64,000 nt of DNA from Pigmentiphaga daeguensis (GCF_039523035.1 NZ_BAAAEN010000004.1:186001-250000), one strand, 5' to 3'; positions 1 through 7,919 are shown, numbered from the stretch's first letter. The notes: a model not told the origin generated them from the sequence alone. Program-made: numbers and translations.

Positions 1-2
1 GC

Positions 3-1310
3 TTCGATGCCGAGCTCGACGAACTGCGCGCGCTGGAATCGCACAGCGGCGACTTCCTGGTGCAATTGGAGAAACGCGAGCGGGAACGCACGGGCATCGC
101 CAACCTGCGCGTGGAGTTCAACCGGGTGCACGGTTTTTTCATCGAGGTCACGCGCGGCCAGACCGACAAGGTCCCAGACGACTACCGCCGCCGCCAGACG
201 CTCAAGAACGCCGAACGCTACATCACTCCCGAACTCAAGACCTGGGAAGACAAGATCCTGTCCGCCCAGGACCGCGCGCTGGCGCGCGAGAAATGGCTGT
301 ACGAGCAATTGCTGGACACGCTGGCGCCGCACGTGCGCGCGCTGACGCGAACGGCCGCGGCGCTGGCCGAGATCGACGTGCTGGCCGCCCTCGCCTTCCA
401 TGCCCGCAACAACGACTGGGTCGCGCCCGAGCTGCTGGATACGGCCGAGATCCATATCGAACAGGGCCGCCATCCGGTCGTGGAACGGGTCATCGAGCGC
501 TTCACGCCCAACGATTGCCGGCTGGCGCAGACCCGGCGCATGCTGCTGATCACCGGTCCCAACATGGGCGGTAAATCGACCTACATGCGGCAGACCGCGC
601 TGATCGTGCTGCTGGCGCGCATCGGCAGCTTCGTGCCGGCGCGGGCTGCGCGCATCGGCCGCATCGATCGCATCTTCACCCGCATCGGCGCCGCCGACGA
701 CCTGGCGGGCGGACGCTCCACCTTCATGATGGAGATGATCGAGGCCGCCGCCATCCTGGCATCCAGCACGTCCGACAGCCTGGTGCTGATGGACGAGATC
801 GGCCGCGGCACCTCGACCTACGACGGCCTTGCGCTGGCCTGGGCGATCGCCTTCCAGCTCGTATCGCAGAATCGCGCGCTGACCCTGTTCGCCACGCACT
901 ATTTCGAACTGACGCGCCTGCCATCGGTACGCCCCGAGGTCGCCAACGTCCACCTGGCCGCGGCGGAGTCGCACAAGGGAATCGTGTTCCTGCACGAGGT
1001 GCGCGAAGGCCCCGCCAGCCGCAGCTACGGTATCCAGGTCGCGCAGCGCGCGGGTATTCCCGCCGCGGTCGTGCGCATGGCGCGGCGCGAGCTGGAGAAG
1101 CTGGAGACGCAGGGAGCCCAGGTCCCGCAGATGGCGCTGTTCGCGCCGCCGCAAGACGAGGCGGCCCAGGCGCAGGAAATGGAGCAGGCACGGGATCACG
1201 CCATGGAGGCCGTGCGGGACGCACTCGATGGCATCGACCCGGACCGCCTCAGCCCGCGCGAGGCGCTGGATGAACTCTACCGGCTCAAGAGCCTGGCCCA
1301 GCCGCAATGA
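3..1310 (+). CDS. mutS: DNA mismatch repair ATPase MutS (5' end outside the window)
   Basis: This is the C-terminal half of MutS, which recognises mismatches and recruits MutL in an ATP-dependent way. The reading frame is open from base 3, so the gene enters from the left and about 435 residues are visible. They cover the end of the lever/clamp region (ERERTGIANLRVEFNRVHGF), the Walker A loop GPNMGGKST near base 556, the Walker B motif LVLMDEIGRGTSTYDG near base 781, and the ABC H-loop FATHYFELT. The C-terminal helix-turn-helix dimerisation region follows and the gene ends normally. The TGA stop overlaps the ATG of the next gene, which implies translational coupling. All nucleotide-binding motifs are intact. 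Family assignment is very secure. Confidence 0.98.
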   Translation, partial: FDAELDELRALESHSGDFLVQLEKRERERTGIANLRVEFNRVHGFFIEVTRGQTDKVPDDYRRRQTLKNAERYITPELKTWEDKILSAQDRALAREKWLYEQLLDTLAPHVRALTRTAAALAEIDVLAALAFHARNNDWVAPELLDTAEIHIEQGRHPVVERVIERFTPNDCRLAQTRRMLLITGPNMGGKSTYMRQTALIVLLARIGSFVPARAARIGRIDRIFTRIGAADDLAGGRSTFMMEMIEAAAILASSTSDSLVLMDEIGRGTSTYDGLALAWAIAFQLVSQNRALTLFATHYFELTRLPSVRPEVANVHLAAAESHKGIVFLHEVREGPASRSYGIQVAQRAGIPAAVVRMARRELEKLETQGAQVPQMALFAPPQDEAAQAQEMEQARDHAMEAVRDALDGIDPDRLSPREALDELYRLKSLAQPQ

Positions 1311-2344
1311 CCGCCACGCCGCCACGCCCGCTTTCCTGGCCCCGCCTTCTGCTGGCGGCGGCACTGGCGTGCGCGTCCATGGCGCCGGCGGCGGCCGCCA
1401 CCAACGCCGAATCGGGCTATGCGGCCCGCCATGGTTTTGCCTTCGCCCTGCTGGGCGGGGTGCCCGCGCATGACGGCGAGGAAGCGGCCGTTGCCCAGGC
1501 GCTGGCGCAGTTCGGCACCGAGACCGACCTGGCCATCCATACCGGCAACATCAAGGGCCGCGACGAGCGCTGCGACGACAAGACCTATGCCCGCCGGCAC
1601 GCGCTGCTGGACGGCAGTCCCGTCCCGCTGGTGCTGGTTCCGGGCGAAAACGACTGGGCCGAGTGCGACCGCCCCGCCGCCGGGCAGTTCGGGCCCGTCG
1701 AACGCCTGAACCGGCTGCGCGAGCTGTTTTTCGATCCGGACGATTCGCTGGGCATGCTCAAGCTGGACCTGCAGCGCCAGAGCGAGACCGCCCGCTTCCG
1801 CGGCTATCCCGAGAACGCGCGCTGGGAATACGGAGACGTACTGTTCGTCACGCTGAACATCCCGGGCAACCAGAACAATTACCGCACGGGAGCCGGGCGC
1901 AACGGCGAATACGAGGAAAGGATCCAGGCCGATGCCTCGTGGCTGCGGCAGGCCTTCGCCGCCGCCACGCGGCTCAAGGCGCGCGGCCTGGTCCTGGCCT
2001 TTTCCGCCGACCCGCATTTCGAGGGCCGGCACACCGTGGCCGGCGGCGTGGATCCCTACGCCACGCTCAAGACCGACCTGGCCCGGCTGGCCTCCAAATA
2101 TGCCGGCCAGGTCCTGGTCGTGCACGGCGGCGGCACGTCGCCCGACCGGCATCGGCCCGGCCATGCCCTGGCGGATCACCCGGTCAAGTTCAACGGCAAG
2201 ACCCTGCAGAACGTCGCGCGCGTCGCGATGCCGGCCGCCCCCGGGCCCGCTCATTGGCTCAAGGTGAGCGTGGAGCCGGGCAACCGGGATGTCTTCCGGA
2301 TAGAAAACGCCAACACGGTGCTGCGCCCCCCGCAGCCCCGCTAA
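1307..2344 (+). CDS. Exported calcineurin-like phosphoesterase homologue with degenerate metal-site motifs
   Basis: A 345-residue protein with an N-terminal signal peptide (hydrophobic stretch about 12-31, Ala-rich cleavage region AAAAT). It resembles a family of secreted metallophosphoesterase-like proteins. The recognisable spots are LLGGVP (48-53), HTGNIK (78-83), PGENDWAEC (112-120), an FF..SLG segment near 143, and VVHGGGTSP in the C-terminal third. In the calcineurin-like fold as I know it, these places normally carry GD.., GDxx, GDNE and HGDT, so several metal-ligand Asp/Asn positions look replaced (GG, GN, GE, HGGG). This suggests a pseudo-enzyme or an altered active site. Its ATG overlaps the mutS stop, so it is probably co-translated with mutS, though a role in mismatch repair is unlikely for an exported protein. 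Function unknown. Confidence 0.75.
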   Translation: MTATPPRPLSWPRLLLAAALACASMAPAAAATNAESGYAARHGFAFALLGGVPAHDGEEAAVAQALAQFGTETDLAIHTGNIKGRDERCDDKTYARRHALLDGSPVPLVLVPGENDWAECDRPAAGQFGPVERLNRLRELFFDPDDSLGMLKLDLQRQSETARFRGYPENARWEYGDVLFVTLNIPGNQNNYRTGAGRNGEYEERIQADASWLRQAFAAATRLKARGLVLAFSADPHFEGRHTVAGGVDPYATLKTDLARLASKYAGQVLVVHGGGTSPDRHRPGHALADHPVKFNGKTLQNVARVAMPAAPGPAHWLKVSVEPGNRDVFRIENANTVLRPPQPR

Positions 2345-2360
2345 CGCCGGACGCGGCGGC

Positions 2361-2963
2361 TCAATGCAGGGTGCCGGGATTGCGGCGGGCCTCGATCAGC
2401 GCGTCCAGGACATCGTCGCTCTCGTCCTCGCTGTCGGCGTACCCTTGCTCGATCTCCTCCTGGTCGGCCGGGCGGACCTCCAGCAGCTTGATCCGTACGC
2501 GCAGCGCCATGCCCGCGTAGGGATGGTTGGCGTCGAGCACCACCTTGTCGTCGGTCAGGTCCGTGACGGAGAAGATCAGCGCGTTCTCGTCGCCCTCGCC
2601 GTCGTCGGGCTCGACCTCGGTTTCCTCGTCGTCCCCGGTATCGCCAGGCACGCCTTCGAACTGCATGCCCACCTCGATCGGCTCCGGAAAGCGCGAACGC
2701 GGTTCGACCCGCAGCAGTTCCGGGTCGTAGTCGCCGAACGCGTCGCTCGGCTCGAGGTGGAAAGTCTGCTCGAAACCGGCGGTCTTGCCCTCCAGGCCGT
2801 CGTCCAGGCGGGGCAGCAGGCTGTCGAGCCCGCGATAGAGGAAGCTCACGGGGCCACCGCTGTCATCGAGCGCTTCCCCGTCCGTGCTCATGATCCAGAA
2901 CTCGACCGTGACGACGGTATTCTCGCCGACGGCCAGGGACGGATCGCTGTTGGAAGCGGTCAT
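2361..2963 (-). CDS. FKBP-type (SlyD-like) peptidyl-prolyl isomerase
   Basis: A 200-residue cytoplasmic protein with the SlyD-type FKBP plan. An N-terminal half FKBP domain carries V..EF.....DG..LDDS and the segment FLYRGLDSLLPRLDDGLEG. An inserted flap-like region follows (FHLEPSDAFGDYDPELL.., about 75-110), and then the closing strands ANHPYAGMALRVRIKLLEVR. It differs from typical SlyD in lacking a His/Cys-rich metal-binding tail. Instead it has two strongly acidic stretches, one at about 118-137 within the insert and one at about 175-187 at the C-terminus. Peptidyl-prolyl isomerase and chaperone activity is the expected role from family knowledge. It is convergent with the phosphoesterase-like gene (16 nt apart) and divergent from the roxA-like gene. 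Confidence 0.88.
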   Translation of the reverse strand: MTASNSDPSLAVGENTVVTVEFWIMSTDGEALDDSGGPVSFLYRGLDSLLPRLDDGLEGKTAGFEQTFHLEPSDAFGDYDPELLRVEPRSRFPEPIEVGMQFEGVPGDTGDDEETEVEPDDGEGDENALIFSVTDLTDDKVVLDANHPYAGMALRVRIKLLEVRPADQEEIEQGYADSEDESDDVLDALIEARRNPGTLH

Positions 2964-3042
2964 AATCTTGGTTTCCCGTATACGTTGGATGGCCTTTCAT
3001 TCTACAGGCTGGCCCCGCCCCTCCCGGACGCAAAGCATTCCC

Positions 3043-4188
3043 ATGACACCCGACCTTCCCACCCGCCTCCTGGGCGGCCTCTCGCCATCCCGGTTCATGC
3101 AGCGCCACTGGCAGCGCAAGCCGCTGTTGATACGCGGCGCCTTCGAGAATTTCCGGCCGCCGCTCTCCATCGCCCAGGTCAAGCGGCTGGCCCGCCGCGA
3201 CGACGTCGAATCCCGGCTGGTGTGGCGCGAGCAAGGCGCGTGGCAGATGGAGCACGGCCCGTTCGGGCGGCTGCCCTCCGCGCGCGAACCGGAATGGACG
3301 CTGCTGGTCCAGGGCGTGAACCTGCACGACGACGCGGCGGCCAACCTGATGGCGCAGTTCCGCTTCATTCCCGATGCGCGGCTGGACGACGTGATGATCA
3401 GCGTCGCCACCGACCGCGGCGGCGTCGGTCCGCACTTCGACAGCTACGACGTGTTCCTGCTGCAGGCCAGCGGACGCCGGCGCTGGCGCATCGGCCGCCA
3501 GCGCGACCTGGAGCTGGATCCGGACGCGCCGCTCAAGGTGCTGCGCCGTTTCGAGCCCACCGAGGAGTTCGTGCTGGAAGCGGGCGACATGCTGTACCTG
3601 CCGCCCGCCTACGCCCACGACGGCATCGCCGAAGGCGACGACTGCATGACGATTTCCATCGGTTTCCGCTCGCCGTCGCTGGCCGAACTGGCGCGCGGCA
3701 TGCTGGAGTTCGCGTCCGAATCTCTGACCGAGCGCCTGCCGTCGGCGCTGCGGGGTCACTACAAGGACGCCGGCCAGCCCGCGGCAAGGCAGCCCGCGGC
3801 CCTGCCCGAGGCCATGGTCGAGGCCGCGCTGGCCGCCGTATCGGCGGTGAAGTTCGACGCCGCGCTGGCCGCACGCTACCTGGGCCGCTGGTTGACCGAG
3901 CCCAAGCCGGAGGTCGTGTTCGATGCTCCCGACCCCGCGACGCTGCCCGACCTGGAAGCGGACTGGCCGTCATCGGGCGAGCTGGTGCTGGATCGCCGCA
4001 CGCTGATGATCCACCGGGGACGGATGCTGTTCATCAACGGCGAAAAGGCCGAGGTCGATGCGACCCCGGCCCTTCGTGGACTGGCGGACCTGCGCCGCCT
4101 GGCGTGCGTCTCGGCGAAGCCGGACGACGGCGAACGCGCGGCCCTGCAGGAGTGGCTGGAAGCGGGTTGGCTTCGCTACGACTCCTGA
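3043..4188 (+). CDS. roxA: JmjC/cupin ribosomal protein oxygenase (RoxA/YcfD-like)
   Basis: A 381-residue Fe(II)/2-oxoglutarate oxygenase of the bacterial JmjC family, of which E. coli YcfD hydroxylates an arginine of ribosomal protein L16. The iron triad is visible as H131 and D133 (VGPHFDSYD) and H192 (LPPAYAHDG). The N-terminal FMQRHWQRKPLLIRG motif (about 18-31) is typical of the family, and a dimerisation/winged-helix-like C-terminal part follows. I chose the ATG at 3043, which gives the family-typical N-terminus (LGGLSPSRF); the frame is open further upstream but runs over the divergent FKBP gene. It is a single gene, divergent from the FKBP and convergent with the HbpS-like gene. The L16 substrate is inferred from orthology. 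Confidence 0.9.
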   Translation: MTPDLPTRLLGGLSPSRFMQRHWQRKPLLIRGAFENFRPPLSIAQVKRLARRDDVESRLVWREQGAWQMEHGPFGRLPSAREPEWTLLVQGVNLHDDAAANLMAQFRFIPDARLDDVMISVATDRGGVGPHFDSYDVFLLQASGRRRWRIGRQRDLELDPDAPLKVLRRFEPTEEFVLEAGDMLYLPPAYAHDGIAEGDDCMTISIGFRSPSLAELARGMLEFASESLTERLPSALRGHYKDAGQPAARQPAALPEAMVEAALAAVSAVKFDAALAARYLGRWLTEPKPEVVFDAPDPATLPDLEADWPSSGELVLDRRTLMIHRGRMLFINGEKAEVDATPALRGLADLRRLACVSAKPDDGERAALQEWLEAGWLRYDS

Positions 4189-4210
4189 AGCCAGGGCCCG
4201 CCAATCTTGC

Positions 4211-4681
4211 CTACTTGCGCGCGGCCAGCGCGACGTTGATGCATTCCTCGTCCAGGTTGCCGCCCGGCGCGCCGCCGACGCCGATCGCGCCGATGGTGTC
4301 GTTGCCGACCTTGATGGGCACGCCGCCCGCCAGGATCAGGAAGTCGTTGATCGCCACCATTTGGCGCGCGCCGGGGTTGTTCTCGATCGCATTGGCCAGC
4401 GCCGAGGTGGGAGCGCGCATCGTCAGCGAGGTATAGGCCTTGCGGCGCGAGGCATCGGCGGTGTGCGGGCCGGACAGGTCGGACCGCAGCATGGCCAGCA
4501 CGTTGCCGCCGCGATCGACCACGGTGGCGGCGACCTGGTAGTTCTTGGCCGCGCAGGCTTGCACGGCGGCCTGGGCCAGCTCGGTGGCCTGGGACAGCGT
4601 CAGCGACGCGGGCGTTTGCGCGTAGGCGCTGGAACCGGCGCAGGCCGCCAGGACGAACAGGGTCTTGAGCAGACGGGACAT
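4211..4681 (-). CDS. Secreted HbpS/GlcG-type (haem-degrading/haem-binding domain) protein
   Basis: A 156-residue protein of the GlcG/HbpS family. The start is fixed by a perfect AGGAGG seven bases before the ATG at 4681. The N-terminus is a clear signal peptide (about 1-21, cleavage after AYA). The mature part has the family hallmarks VVDRGGNVLAMLRSD, the ADASRRKAYTS segment and the glycine-rich end VGNDTIGAIGVGGAPGG. Two cysteines (C43 and C147) could form a disulfide in the periplasm. It lies 91 nt downstream of a response-regulator gene on the same strand, and a perfect hairpin spans the stop codon of that gene. In Streptomyces, HbpS works with the SenS-SenR two-component system, so a sensor-accessory role is a reasonable inference here; it has not been shown. 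Confidence 0.85.
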   Translation of the reverse strand: MSRLLKTLFVLAACAGSSAYAQTPASLTLSQATELAQAAVQACAAKNYQVAATVVDRGGNVLAMLRSDLSGPHTADASRRKAYTSLTMRAPTSALANAIENNPGARQMVAINDFLILAGGVPIKVGNDTIGAIGVGGAPGGNLDEECINVALAARK

Positions 4682-4759
4682 CGTTTTTTCCTCCTGTGGA
4701 ATCGACACCCGCAGTGTGCCGGCGCGCAGGCCGGCCGCCCATCGTGCCCGCTACGCACC

Positions 4760-4783
4760 GGCATCCGTAGCCCTACGGATGCC
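4760..4783 (-). terminator. Perfect inverted repeat spanning the response-regulator stop codon
   Basis: GGCATCCGTAG-CC-CTACGGATGCC is a perfect 11-bp inverted repeat with a 2-nt centre. The stop codon of the response regulator lies inside it. No T-run follows on the minus strand, so it may be a partial terminator, an attenuator or an mRNA-stabilising hairpin between the two-component genes and the HbpS-like gene. Confidence 0.5.
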
Positions 4784-5390
4784 CTCCCGGTCCCGGCTCC
4801 TGGCTGGCCTGCGCCAGGCGGGCGAACTCGACCACCGACGTACTGCCTATCTTCTCGGAGATATGGGCGCGATGGGTCTCCACCGTGCGCGGAGACAGCT
4901 CCAGCGCCGCGGCGATCTCCTTGGTGGCATAGCCCTGCGCCACCAGAGCCAGGACCTGGCGCTCGCGCTCGGTCAGGCGCGCGAGCAAGGCGCGCTGCTC
5001 GTCCTGCTCGCGATAGCGGGCCAGCGCGGCAAAGGCGGCGTTGATCGCCTCCATCAGCACGTGCTCGTCCACCGGCTTGCTCAGGAAATCCACCGCCCCC
5101 GCCTTGAAGGCTCGCCGGCATGCCTGCATGTCGCCATGGCCGGTCAGCAGGACGATGGGCCAGCCGCAACCCGACTCCTGGAGCTTCTGCTGCAGTTGCA
5201 GGCCCGTGATGGCCGGCATGCGCAAGTCCAGCACGATGCAGCCCGGCTCCAGCTCCGGCTGGCGGGACAAGAAATCCAGCGGATGGGCGAAGGTCTCCAC
5301 GCGCAGGCCATACGTGGACAGCAACAGCGCCACCGCGTCGCGCACGGCGCGGTCGTCGTCGACCAGATAGACGGGGGGTTGGGAGGTCAC
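4773..5390 (-). CDS. FixJ/LuxR-type two-component response regulator
   Basis: A 205-residue response regulator. The receiver domain has the acidic pair (LVDDD, 10-13), phospho-acceptor D55 (CIVLDLRMP), the conserved threonine in LLTGHGD and K105 (FLSKPVDE). A LuxR/FixJ helix-turn-helix follows (about 138-200: LTERERQVLALVAQGYATKEIAAAL, then SPRTVETHRAHI). The most likely start is the GTG at 5390, which overlaps the TGA of the upstream kinase gene (GTGA arrangement) and so indicates translational coupling. It pairs with the adjacent histidine kinase. The target genes are unknown; the HbpS-like gene just downstream is the obvious first candidate. Confidence 0.92.
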   Translation of the reverse strand: MTSQPPVYLVDDDRAVRDAVALLLSTYGLRVETFAHPLDFLSRQPELEPGCIVLDLRMPAITGLQLQQKLQESGCGWPIVLLTGHGDMQACRRAFKAGAVDFLSKPVDEHVLMEAINAAFAALARYREQDEQRALLARLTERERQVLALVAQGYATKEIAAALELSPRTVETHRAHISEKIGSTSVVEFARLAQASQEPGPGGHP

Positions 5391-6994
5391 GCCGTGGGCT
5401 CCTGTGGGGTTCGCCGGTCCCTGGCCAGCGGCAGCAGCACGGTGAACCGGGCACCGCCCTGGGGCCGGTTGGCCGCCGAGATGCTGCCGTCGAAATGGTG
5501 GACGATGCTCTCGCAAATGGCCAGGCCCAGCCCCATGCCGTCCGCCTTGTCGGAACGGAAGGGCTCGAAGACGTGCGGCAGCATGTCCGGCGCCACGCCC
5601 GGGCCGTCGTCGCTGACCACGATGCGGGCCATGCCCTCGCTCTCGTCGAGGCTCAGCACGATGCGCCGCCTTTCCAGCGGAACCACGGCCAGCGCATCGG
5701 CGGCGTTGCGGATCAGGTTGTACATGACCTGCCCCGCCTGCACCCGGTCCACCCACGCGACGGGCGCCGGCTGGGTCGCCTGCGTTTCAAGCCGCACGCC
5801 GCGGGCCGACAGGTCCGCTCCCATCAGCGCCACCATGTCGGCCGCCACCTCGCCCAGGTCGCAAGCCTGCGCCGCCGGCGGGTGGGCGCCGACGTAAGCG
5901 CGCATGCGGGCCAGGATGTCCGCGGCCCGGCGGGCCTGCTGCACGTTGGCTTCCAGCACGCGGCGCATGGCGTCCGGCTCCGTACCGGGCAGGCCGGCAA
6001 GGCGCAGCGCGGCCTGGCTCTGGCTGAGCAGCGCGGTCAGCGGCTGGTTCAGCTCGTGCGCGATTCCCGAGGCCATTTCTCCCATCGCATTGACGCTCGC
6101 CGCGTGCGCCAGGGTGGCTTCCTGCTTGCTCAGCCGACCGGCCTGGCGGGCCCGCTCGGCATCGCCCCGTGCCTGCACGGCACGGAGCCGCTGCACGGCC
6201 AGCAAGGCCGCCAGCGCCAGCAGCGCCAGGGACACCAGGACCAACAGGGCCAGCGGCCGGCCCAGTGCCAGGTCGCCCCACCCCGGATGGCGGGACAGCC
6301 GCAGCATGATGGGCTGGCCGGCGTTTTCCAGCATGCGTACCGCCGCCATGGCGGGCGGATGCAGCCCCTTCCGTGGCGGGGCCGCGCCATGGTCGATCCC
6401 GGCCGCCGCCCCGTCCAGGCGCAGGGCCAGCCGCGTCCCCATGGGCAATTCATCGGCCGCGACCAGCTCGGCCAGGTCTACGGTCAGCACCAGCGCCAGT
6501 TGACCCGCCGCGGGGGGCAATCGCTTGACCAGCAGATAGCGGGGCTGGCCCGGCTCCGGCACCGTGCTGACCGGCCGCCCCGGCTGGGCCGCGGCGATCA
6601 CCGCGCCCAGGCGTTGCGGCTCCAGGGGCGGGAGGCCCGACCGGCGGCTGGACACCAGCGTGCGCCAGCCAGCCTGGGACGACGGTTGTTCCCAACCGAT
6701 CAGGTCCACTCCTTCGATGCGTGGATAGAAAGCGCGGATGGCGCCCGCCACCTGCCTGATCTCCTCGAGCAGGATACGGTCCGATCGCTGCGCCAGCGCC
6801 GCCATGCTGGTCAGGTGGGCGTCGTGCTGCGCGATACGCTGCGACACGAGCCCGGCCACGGCGTCGGCCGCGCCGTCCAGGTCCGCGCGCAACCGGTCCA
6901 GCGCCTGGCGATACAGCACGACGGCTCCGGCCAGCACCAGCACCAGCCAGGCCCCCGCCAGGACCACGGCCATCGCGGATTGACGTTTCATCAT
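5387..6994 (-). CDS. Membrane sensor histidine kinase
   Basis: A roughly 535-residue sensor kinase. The first transmembrane helix is near residues 7-28, a periplasmic sensor of about 210 residues of no family I recognise follows, and a second transmembrane helix (LALLVLVSLALLALAALLAV) is near 247-268. The cytoplasmic part has a HisKA box with the phosphorylated His in GIAHELNQPL (about residue 313), an N box (NLIRNAADAL), G1 (VSDDGPGVAPD), an F box (FEPF) and G2 (GMGLGLAICESIV). The catalytic core resembles FixL/DctB-type kinases, but I see no PAS domain. It overlaps the response-regulator gene by 4 nt, so the two form one operon. The start is uncertain: two adjacent ATG codons exist at 6994 and 6991, neither with a good Shine-Dalgarno sequence. 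Confidence 0.93.
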   Translation of the reverse strand: MMKRQSAMAVVLAGAWLVLVLAGAVVLYRQALDRLRADLDGAADAVAGLVSQRIAQHDAHLTSMAALAQRSDRILLEEIRQVAGAIRAFYPRIEGVDLIGWEQPSSQAGWRTLVSSRRSGLPPLEPQRLGAVIAAAQPGRPVSTVPEPGQPRYLLVKRLPPAAGQLALVLTVDLAELVAADELPMGTRLALRLDGAAAGIDHGAAPPRKGLHPPAMAAVRMLENAGQPIMLRLSRHPGWGDLALGRPLALLVLVSLALLALAALLAVQRLRAVQARGDAERARQAGRLSKQEATLAHAASVNAMGEMASGIAHELNQPLTALLSQSQAALRLAGLPGTEPDAMRRVLEANVQQARRAADILARMRAYVGAHPPAAQACDLGEVAADMVALMGADLSARGVRLETQATQPAPVAWVDRVQAGQVMYNLIRNAADALAVVPLERRRIVLSLDESEGMARIVVSDDGPGVAPDMLPHVFEPFRSDKADGMGLGLAICESIVHHFDGSISAANRPQGGARFTVLLPLARDRRTPQEPTA

Positions 6995-7129
6995 GGGTGC
7001 AGATAGTACTTGCAGGCGCCCCGCCACGCTCGCCTCCCGCTCGGAATCCCCATGCCGGCAGGCATATCGGAGACTGGCGATCTATAATTCGATCCATGGC
7101 GATATTCTTCGCCCATTCAGTCTTCCGCC

Positions 7130-7420
7130 ATGGATCTCGACGCCACCATCAAGGCGCTGGCGCATCCGGTGCGACGCGACATTCTGCAGTGGCTCAAGGA
7201 GCCCGAACGCCATTTCGCGGGGCAGGAACACCCGCTCGAAGTCGGCGTCTGCGCCGGAATGTTCGAACGTTGCGGCCTGTCCCAGTCGACCGTTTCCGCC
7301 CACCTGGCCACCCTGCAGCGCGCCGGTCTCGTCACGACCCGGCGCATCGGGCAATGGGTGTTCTACAAGCGCAATGAAGAAGCCATCGCCACGCTGCTCG
7401 ATCAGTTGCGCAAGCTCTGA
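7130..7420 (+). CDS. ArsR-family winged-helix transcriptional regulator
   Basis: A 96-residue single-domain regulator. The helix-turn-helix is clear: ALAHPVRRDILQWL at the N-terminus, recognition helix LSQSTVSAHLATLQRAGLV (about 53-71), and wing TTRRIGQWVFYKRN. It belongs to the ArsR/SmtB fold. The typical metal-binding CVC motif of ArsR itself is absent; the two cysteines in VCAGMFERC lie before the recognition helix, so the signal could be thiol- or metal-related, or neither. A TATAAT-like -10 box is present at 7083-7088, 42 nt upstream. The gene is divergent from the sensor kinase and precedes the small lipoprotein gene. The target is unknown. Confidence 0.85.
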   Translation: MDLDATIKALAHPVRRDILQWLKEPERHFAGQEHPLEVGVCAGMFERCGLSQSTVSAHLATLQRAGLVTTRRIGQWVFYKRNEEAIATLLDQLRKL

Positions 7421-7634
7421 CTGCGCGGGAAATTCCCGGCGCGGCGGGTCGAAATGTTGCGTCAAAAACCACAAACCGAAACCCTTGCGCACATTATTGA
7501 CCAATCGGATACACAAATTGCTTACGCAAATCTTACTTCCAGCTTCCACCATGGAAAATACCTAGAGACGCTGATAGAATTTACCCGTGCTCGAATAACG
7601 GCAGACACAGCAGCCCTTGTTTGGGTAATAACGG

Positions 7635-7650
7635 GAAATAGCGCTATTTC
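7635..7650. promoter_or_regulatory. Perfect 16-bp palindrome upstream of the small lipoprotein gene
   Basis: GAAATAGCGCTATTTC is a perfect palindrome 44 nt upstream of the lipoprotein ATG. It lies in the 7421-7694 intergenic stretch, which is markedly more AT-rich than its surroundings. It could be an operator, for example for the upstream ArsR protein; that link is only positional. The rest of the stretch shows no gene. Confidence 0.4.
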
Positions 7651-7694
7651 TGGTTTGTGTGTATTACGACTGACACCTCAAAGGAAAAGAGATC

Positions 7695-7919
7695 ATGAAG
7701 AAGACCCTGCTCCTGGCCTCGCTGCTGGCAATCGCTCTGTCGGCTTGCGGCAAGAAGGAAGAAACCGCTCCGGCCCCCGCCGAGTCGACCCCTCCCGCCG
7801 CCACCACCCCGGCTGAGCCCGCCCCCGCCCCGGCCGAACCCGCTGCTCCGGCTCCCGCCGAGCCCGCCGCTCCGGCCGACCAGGCCCCTGCCGCCCCGGC
7901 TCCCGCCCAGCAGCAGTAA
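7695..7919 (+). CDS. Small Ala/Pro-rich lipoprotein
   Basis: A 74-residue predicted lipoprotein. A short basic start (MKK) and hydrophobic core lead to the lipobox LSAC, with the lipidated cysteine at about residue 18 followed by GKKEE. The mature part is almost entirely Pro, Ala, Glu and Thr in irregular (E)PAAPAPAEP repeats, so it is likely unfolded and extended in the periplasm. The Shine-Dalgarno (AAAGGAAAAG) is good. A strong inverted repeat after the stop ends the transcript, which suggests a single-gene unit. No function can be assigned; similar small Ala/Pro lipoproteins are common in Burkholderiales. Confidence 0.8.
   Translation: MKKTLLLASLLAIALSACGKKEETAPAPAESTPPAATTPAEPAPAPAEPAAPAPAEPAAPADQAPAAPAPAQQQ

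Noticed and set aside
2364..4436. A 690-codon open frame crossing the FKBP, roxA-like and HbpS-like genes
   Set aside because: It overlaps three well-supported genes in other frames, and its product is Arg/Pro-rich with no recognisable domain.
7769..7912. Short tandem units that look like a repeat array
   Set aside because: They are codon-level Ala/Pro/Glu repeats inside the lipoprotein gene, irregular in length, with no spacers as in CRISPR.
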